A program made the translations under genes and the position numbers. Shown here one piece after another: positions 6,168 through 10,364 of a stretch of 10,364 bases of DNA; the first letter of the stretch is position 1, and each line of letters opens with the position of its first letter. The notes below the pieces were generated by a model. It was not told the DNA's origin and searched no databases. It saw nothing but the letters and a program-made list of their open reading frames with translations. Origin of the DNA: JBOGHU01 sp050742255 (GTDB lineage Bacteria; Actinomycetota; Acidimicrobiia; Acidimicrobiales; CADCSY01). Location: NCBI GenBank assembly GCA_050742255.1, contig JBOGHU010000099.1, forward strand, positions 1-10,364, in the 5' to 3' direction.

Positions 6168-6919
6168 TAGCGGCCCAGCGCCTCCACCAGGGCGTCGACG
6201 AGCCCGTCAGTGGTGTGCACCGCCGCCTCGATGTCGACGGTGAGCCCGTGGGCCCTGGCCGTGGCCGCGGTCACCGGGCCGATGCAGGCCACCACCGGGG
6301 GGACCGTGTCCGCACCGGCCGCCTGGAGGAAGGCGGTGACCGTCGAGGACGAGGTGAAGGTCACGACCTCGGCCCGTCTGGCCGCCGCCAGGGCGGCGGG
6401 CGACGGCGACGCCACCGTGGTCCGGTACGCCTCCACCACCTCCACCTCCCAACCCGACGCCCGCAGCCCCTCGGGCAGGACGTCGCGAGCCCCAGCGGCC
6501 CGGGGCAGCAGCACCCGCCCTCCACCGGAGGGGGGCGCCGGGAACACCTCCAGCAGCGACTCGGCGACGAAGCGGGGGGGGACGAGGTCAGCGGTGACGT
6601 GCCAGGCGCCCAGGGCGGCGCAGGTCCCCGGACCGATGGCCGCGACCCGGACCTCGGCCAGCGCCGGCCCGGCTTCCAGCAGGGGGAGGAGGCGCTCGAC
6701 ACCGTTGGCAGAGGTGAAAACCACCCAGTGGAAGTCGCCCACGGTGGCGGCGGCGGCCCGCAGGGCCCGGCCGCCGTCGGAGGGCTCGCCGATCTCGATG
6801 ACAGGCAGCTCGACCGCCTCCGCTCCCACCGAGCCCAGGCGGTCGACCAACCCGCCGGCCTGGCCCCTAGCCCGGGTGACCACGACCAGCCGTCCCCGCA
6901 AGGGTCGCCCCCCCGCCAC
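6167..6919 (-). CDS. hemD: Uroporphyrinogen-III synthase
   Basis: HemD closes and inverts ring D of hydroxymethylbilane to give uroporphyrinogen III, the branch point to heme, siroheme and cobalamin. The family is poorly conserved. The 250-residue length, the two alternating alpha/beta lobes, LVVVTRARGQAG near the N-terminus, VVFTSANGVERL mid-protein and VVTFTSSSTVTAFL in the second lobe are characteristic. The chosen GTG at 6919 has GAGGGAG five bases upstream, overlapping the hemC stop, and leaves a 10-base gap to hemC. The same frame stays open far upstream, but that part is only the shadow of hemC. It is a stand-alone enzyme: no uroporphyrinogen methyltransferase (CobA) domain is fused, as happens in some actinobacteria. 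Confidence 0.93.
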   Translation of the reverse strand: MAGGRPLRGRLVVVTRARGQAGGLVDRLGSVGAEAVELPVIEIGEPSDGGRALRAAAATVGDFHWVVFTSANGVERLLPLLEAGPALAEVRVAAIGPGTCAALGAWHVTADLVPPRFVAESLLEVFPAPPSGGGRVLLPRAAGARDVLPEGLRASGWEVEVVEAYRTTVASPSPAALAAARRAEVVTFTSSSTVTAFLQAAGADTVPPVVACIGPVTAATARAHGLTVDIEAAVHTTDGLVDALVEALGR

Positions 6920-6924
6920 GTCCG

Positions 6925-6931
6925 CTCCCTC
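6925..6931 (-). promoter_or_regulatory. Ribosome binding site of hemD overlapping the hemC stop
   Basis: GAGGGAG on the minus strand lies five bases before the hemD GTG and shares bases with the hemC TGA (6932-6930). It decides the hemD start within a frame that is open for nearly 900 bases further upstream, and it points to coupling of hemC and hemD. Confidence 0.7.
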
Positions 6932-7862
6932 AGCGGCGCGACCAGCCGGCACCGGCCTCCTCCAGCAACGAGCGACCGCCGCGGTCCAGCAGGTCCTGGG
7001 CCAGGCGGGCGCCCGCCCCCGCCGGGTCGGCTCCTCGGGGCACCACGGCCTCGGTGCGCAGCACCATCCGGCCGTCCAGGCTGGCCAGGAGGGCCCGGAT
7101 CCACACCGAGCCGTCGGCCCGCTCCGTGCCGTAGGCGGCCGTGGGCAGCTCGCAGCTCCCTCCGAGGCGGGCGAGGAAGGCCCGCTCCCCGTCCACGGCC
7201 CGCCTCGACGGTCCGTGGTCGATGCCGGCCAACAGACCCATGGTGGCGTTGTCGTCGGCTCGGCACTCGACGGCCAGCGCACCTTGGCCGACCTGGGGCA
7301 GCACCACCGCCGGATCCAGCACCTCGGCGGCCCGGGCCCCACGTCCCAGCCGCTCGAGCGCGGCGGCCGCGACCACGACCGCCGACACGCCACCGGCCTT
7401 CGCCAGGCGGGTCTCGATGCTGCCCCGCAGCCCCACGAAGGTGAGATCGGGGCGGAGATGGGCGAGCTGGGCCCGCCGCCGGGCCGACCCGGTGGCGACC
7501 ACCCCACCGGGCGGTATGGCGGCGAGGGGCCGGCCCACCAGCGCGTCACGGGGGTCGCCGCGCTCGGGCACCGCCACCAGTCGCAGGCCCTCGGCACCGA
7601 GCTGCGGGTTGGAGGGCAGGTCCTTGGCGGAGTGGACGGCGAGATCGGCCCGCCCGTCCAGCACCGCCGCCTGCACCTCCTTGACGAACGCGCCCCGGCC
7701 GCCGAGGTCGGAGATGGGGCGGTCGAGGGCCTGGTCGCCGAGGGTCTCGACCGCCACCAGGTCGATGTCGACCTCGGGGTGGCGGCGGCGAACCAGATCG
7801 CCGACATGGCCCGCCTGCCAGCGGGCCAGGGTGCTCCGGCGAGTGGCGACGCGAAGCGTCAC
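6930..7862 (-). CDS. hemC: Porphobilinogen deaminase (hydroxymethylbilane synthase)
   Basis: HemC joins four porphobilinogen units into hydroxymethylbilane on a covalent dipyrromethane cofactor. The 310-residue protein starts VTLRVATRRSTLARWQAGHV. It shows AVHSAKDLPS with catalytic Asp81, the basic patch ATGSARRRAQL (123-133), LRGSIETRL (145-153), QGALAVE (193-199) and LGGSCELP with Cys237, the cofactor attachment site. The GTG at 7862 is chosen because homology begins there. An in-frame GTG at 7925 would add 21 Pro/Arg-rich residues without family support, but would bring the gene within 31 bases of hemA, so the start is open to doubt. hemD follows after 10 bases. Confidence 0.96.
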   Translation of the reverse strand: MTLRVATRRSTLARWQAGHVGDLVRRRHPEVDIDLVAVETLGDQALDRPISDLGGRGAFVKEVQAAVLDGRADLAVHSAKDLPSNPQLGAEGLRLVAVPERGDPRDALVGRPLAAIPPGGVVATGSARRRAQLAHLRPDLTFVGLRGSIETRLAKAGGVSAVVVAAAALERLGRGARAAEVLDPAVVLPQVGQGALAVECRADDNATMGLLAGIDHGPSRRAVDGERAFLARLGGSCELPTAAYGTERADGSVWIRALLASLDGRMVLRTEAVVPRGADPAGAGARLAQDLLDRGGRSLLEEAGAGWSRR

Positions 7863-7956
7863 CGCCCGGCCCCACCAGGGAGGAGGGCGGCGGCCCGGGG
7901 GGCCGGTGGAGCGATGACCCGGCACCTCGCCCCCATGGACACGGGTGAGGCGGCGC

Positions 7957-9207
7957 TCAGAGCGCGAACAGCTCGCGCAGGGCCTCGGCGAGCCGCTCCG
8001 CCCGGACCGAGCCGGCGGCGTCCTTGAGCCGGACGGTGGGCTCGTGGAGGAGCTTGGCGACCACGCCGCGGCTGAGATCGTCCAGCGTGGCCCGGGCGTC
8101 GGGGTCCAGACCGACGCCCAGTCGTGCCACCTCGGCGGCGCGGATGCCCTCGACGCGCTCCCGCCAGGTGGCGATGAGCGGGGCGACTCGCCGAGCGGTG
8201 ACCGCCTCCCGGTAGCGGGACACCTCCTCGTCGATCAGGTCCCGCGCCCGGGTCAGCTCCAGGCGCCGGCGGGCGACACCGGCCTGGGCGAAGGAGCGCA
8301 GGTCGTCCATGTCCAGGAGGTCGACCCCGGAGAGCCGGGAGACGGCGGGGTCGACGTCGCGAGGGACTGCGACGTCGACGATGAGCAGCTCCCGACCGGC
8401 CCTGGCGGCCATCACCGACTCGAGCTGGGCCTGCTCGACCATGACCAGCGACGCGCCGACCGATGTGAGCAGCACGTCCACCACGCCCAAGGCGTCGGAC
8501 AGCTCGCCCAGGGGCAGGGCCCGACCGCCCACCCGGTCCGCCAGCGCCGCCGCCCGCGCCTGTGTGCGGTTGGCGATGAGCAGCTCGCCGACACCGGCAC
8601 GGGCCAGGGCGGCCACCATGCCCTCGCCCATCTCCCCCGCGCCCAGGACCAGCACCCGGCGGCCGACCAGGGTGCCGAGCCGCTCGGCCGCGAGGGCGAC
8701 GGCCGCCTGGGACACCGACGTGGTGTGGCGACCGATCCCGGTCTCGGTGCGGACCCGCTTGCCGGCCTCGACCGCGTGTCGGAACAGCACGTTGAGGACC
8801 GGCCCGGTCGCCCCCTCGGCCACGGCCCGCTCCCAGGCCCGCTTCACCTGCCCGAGGATCTCGCTCTCGCCGACCAGGGCCGAGTCCAGGCCGGCGGTGA
8901 CCGTGAGGAGCTGGGCGACGGCGGCGGCGTCGTGGAAGGTGTACAGGTGGTCGGCGAACTCCTCGGGGGGGAGGAAGGCCACCTGGGCGAAGAAGGAGCG
9001 GACGTCCTGCACCGCCCCGTGGAACCGCTCGGCGTGCACGTACACCTCGATGCGGTTGCAGGTCGACAGCACCACCGCCTCGGTCACGTGCTCGCGCCCC
9101 ACCAGGTCGCCCAGCGCCTTGGGGAGCCGCTCACTGCTGACGGTCATCCGCTCGAGCAGCTCGAGGGGAGCCGTCCGGTGGTTGAGCCCCACGACCATCA
9201 CTGACAC
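7957..9207 (-). CDS. hemA: Glutamyl-tRNA reductase
   Basis: HemA reduces glutamyl-tRNA(Glu) to glutamate-1-semialdehyde with NADPH, the first committed step of the C5 heme route. The 416-residue protein has VVGLNHRTAPLELLE at the start and STCNRIEVY with catalytic Cys50. GLDSALVGESEILGQVK follows, then the NADPH-binding VLGAGEMGEGM with IANRTQARA, and a C-terminal helical dimerisation part. GTG at 9207 is chosen since GAGGAG lies 11 bases upstream; the ATG at 9198 is possible. Upstream in-frame residues (back to 9309) are Gly/Arg-rich and non-homologous. It is preceded by a 153-base gap after rex and followed by about 94 bases before hemC. Confidence 0.97.
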   Translation of the reverse strand: MSVMVVGLNHRTAPLELLERMTVSSERLPKALGDLVGREHVTEAVVLSTCNRIEVYVHAERFHGAVQDVRSFFAQVAFLPPEEFADHLYTFHDAAAVAQLLTVTAGLDSALVGESEILGQVKRAWERAVAEGATGPVLNVLFRHAVEAGKRVRTETGIGRHTTSVSQAAVALAAERLGTLVGRRVLVLGAGEMGEGMVAALARAGVGELLIANRTQARAAALADRVGGRALPLGELSDALGVVDVLLTSVGASLVMVEQAQLESVMAARAGRELLIVDVAVPRDVDPAVSRLSGVDLLDMDDLRSFAQAGVARRRLELTRARDLIDEEVSRYREAVTARRVAPLIATWRERVEGIRAAEVARLGVGLDPDARATLDDLSRGVVAKLLHEPTVRLKDAAGSVRAERLAEALRELFAL

Positions 9208-9360
9208 GTCTGGCGACGCTCCTCGTCTCGCTCGCCCGGCCACGGCCGCACCGCGCCCGGGCGTCCAGCATCCCCAACCGAGGGTAGCGCCGCCAACTCG
9301 GCCGCCCACGTCGGCCGGTGGGGACGCCGCGACCGACCGGGCCTCTCCCGCCGGGCGGCG
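9208..9360 (-). promoter_or_regulatory. rex-hemA gap with ribosome site and weak promoter candidate
   Basis: This 153-base gap holds GAGGAG at 9224-9219 on the minus strand before hemA. TACCCT at 9286-9281 fits the actinobacterial -10 pattern TAnnnT, but no good -35 sits at the proper distance. The gap is large enough for a separate hemA promoter, so hemA may be transcribed both from the rex promoter and from its own. No ROP-like Rex operator is evident in it. Confidence 0.25.
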
Positions 9361-10116
9361 CTACCGGGGGTCACGGGGCACAGCCGGCGCCGTCGAGGTC
9401 GGCTGGGGGGGCGCTGGGGGGACATCACCGTCCCCGCTCGGGACCGCCGGGCCAAGGTGGGGCACGGGCACCAGGGTCGCCGCCCGTCGCTGCTGGTAGA
9501 AGCTGAGGATCTGCAGCTCCACCGCCAGATCCACCTTGCGCAGGGAGACGTCGGGGGGCACGGTGACCACGGCGGGGGCGAAGTTGAGGATCGAGCGCAC
9601 ACCCGCCGCCACCAGCCGATCGGCGATCTCCTGGGCCACCGAGGCCGGGGTGGCGATCACGCCGATGGTGATGCCGCTCTCGGCCACGATCGCCGGCAGC
9701 TCGTCGACGTGGCGTACCACCAGATCACCGACGCGCTCCCCGACCGTCGTGGGCGCGGCGTCGACCAGGGCGGCGACGGGGAAGCCACGGTCCATGAACC
9801 CCCGGTAGTTGGCGAGGGCGTGGCCCAGGTTGCCGATGCCGACGATGACCACCGGCCAGTCCTGGGTCAGGCCCAGGGACCGGCTCACCTGGAAGAGCAG
9901 GTACTCGACGTCGTAGCCGACCCCGCGGGTGCCGTAGGAGCCGAGGTAGGAGAGGTCCTTGCGGACCTTGGCGGCGTTGACCCCGGCCATCTCCGCCAAC
10001 CGCTCGGAGGAGACCGTCGCCATCCGCCCCTCGGCCAGCTCGACCAGGCTCCGCAGGTAGACCGGGAGCCGGGCCACCGTAGCCTCGGGGGTTCTGTGCC
10101 GGGACCGGTCGCCCAC
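9361..10116 (-). CDS. rex: Redox-sensing transcriptional repressor Rex
   Basis: Rex is a dimeric repressor that leaves DNA when NADH binds, turning on respiratory and fermentative genes at low oxygen. The N-terminal winged helix (about residues 14-78) ends in the hallmark VRKDLSYLGSYGTRGVGYDV. A Rossmann domain follows with VVIVGIGNLGHAL (89-101) for NAD(H). The C-terminal swapped segment contains ILNFAP, VPPDV, VDLAVELQILSFYQQ. About 40 Pro/Ala/Arg-rich residues follow, a tail longer than in most Rex proteins. I chose GTG at 10116 (G-rich stretch just upstream, about 110 bases after the likely promoter). The frame is open back to 10353, but that part is unlike Rex and overlaps the promoter. 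In Streptomyces, rex also precedes hemACD and represses its own operon. Confidence 0.95.
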   Translation of the reverse strand: MGDRSRHRTPEATVARLPVYLRSLVELAEGRMATVSSERLAEMAGVNAAKVRKDLSYLGSYGTRGVGYDVEYLLFQVSRSLGLTQDWPVVIVGIGNLGHALANYRGFMDRGFPVAALVDAAPTTVGERVGDLVVRHVDELPAIVAESGITIGVIATPASVAQEIADRLVAAGVRSILNFAPAVVTVPPDVSLRKVDLAVELQILSFYQQRRAATLVPVPHLGPAVPSGDGDVPPAPPQPTSTAPAVPRDPR

Positions 10117-10232
10117 GACCCCCCAGCCCCTCAGCCGCCCCACACCCGTAGCCACGGGCAGGGGCGCCCCACGGGGCGGATGGTGGCCCTCTTCTCGGAC
10201 AGGGCCAGGGTGGTCCTCGGCAGCACCTGCGC

Positions 10233-10262
10233 AGCGTACCGCTCTCGGCTCCGGCTTCACAA
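10233..10262 (-). promoter_or_regulatory. Candidate rex promoter with Rex half-site at the -35
   Basis: On the minus strand TTGTGA (10262-10257) and TACGCT (10238-10233) are separated by 18 bases, fitting a -35/-10 pair of the actinobacterial housekeeping kind (TAnnnT). The -35 overlaps TTGTGAA, the left half of the known Rex operator. A matching TTCACAA right half is not present. Rex autoregulation through a degenerate site is possible, but unproven. Confidence 0.4.
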
Positions 10263-10299
10263 AGGCGCAAGCAGCCGCCGCCACACGCCCCCTCTCCGA

Positions 10300-10318
10300 C
10301 GGCCGGGACCCCCGGCCG
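10300..10318. repeat. All-GC hairpin upstream of rex
   Basis: CGGCCGGG (10300-10307) pairs with CCCGGCCG (10311-10318) around a 3-base loop. It lies upstream of the rex promoter candidate and could end transcription of a gene entering from the right. No T-run follows on either strand. The rest of 10264-10364 shows no gene that I can support. Confidence 0.35.
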
Positions 10319-10364
10319 GGCCGGCGGCGGTGGGCACCGGGCTCTCCGGTCACCTGGCGTCGCC

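Noticed and set aside
6920..7807. Extending HemD to the upstream open start at 7807
   Set aside because: The extra ~300 residues are the out-of-frame reading of hemC, and a good ribosome site marks the GTG at 6919.
6210..8027. 605-codon open frame on the plus strand opposite hemD and hemC
   Set aside because: Long antisense frames are expected at about 75% GC. Its protein is low-complexity Arg/Pro/Gly/Ala-rich without motifs, whereas the minus strand encodes clear HemC and HemD.
7945..9204. 419-codon plus-strand frame opposite hemA
   Set aside because: It mirrors hemA almost exactly, has no family features, and its composition is that of a reverse-complement shadow.

Overview
This window is about 75% GC by eye, and its protein genes use almost only G- or C-ending codons with many GTG starts. 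Every gene I can support lies on the minus strand. This fits a high-GC actinobacterium (Actinomycetota). The Rex-HemA-HemC-HemD-HemB order is typical of that phylum. An acidimicrobial-type lineage is possible because of the stand-alone transaldolase-associated class of Pgi and the added hemL, but I cannot fix the class from sequence alone.

Reading in the direction of transcription (right to left), the redox repressor rex (10116-9361) comes first, with a plausible promoter about 120-150 bases upstream. It is followed by hemA, hemC, hemD, hemB and hemL, which together cover every step from glutamyl-tRNA to uroporphyrinogen III. The same strand continues into pgi and gnd, two sugar-phosphate enzymes, with gaps of about 31 and 13 bases. 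Short gaps and one 4-base overlap (hemB/hemL) suggest a polycistronic unit. The larger gaps (rex/hemA 153 bases, hemA/hemC about 94, hemD/hemB 93) could hold internal promoters or processing sites.

After gnd the character changes. A 479-base stretch (737-1215) separates gnd from the 5' two-thirds of recF, which runs off the left edge. This stretch holds a perfect DnaA-box 9-mer, a GC-rich hairpin, a near-perfect Shine-Dalgarno followed by ATG, a two-copy 18-base tandem repeat, and an open frame that runs without a stop into recF. recF uses about 15% A/T-ending codons by my count, clearly more than gnd or the hem genes. The gnd-recF order is the one found next to dnaN near oriC in many actinomycetes, so the left end may be origin-proximal. 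A transfer boundary or an assembly join must also be considered.

Functionally, Rex senses NADH/NAD+, the heme enzymes feed respiratory cytochromes, and Gnd (with an Asp where NAD-preferring enzymes have one) is a redox enzyme. The right part therefore reads as a redox-tuned heme and carbon module. I found no clearly new system. The points that most deserve a second look are the gnd-recF junction with its in-frame recF extension, and the possible Rex half-site overlapping the rex promoter.
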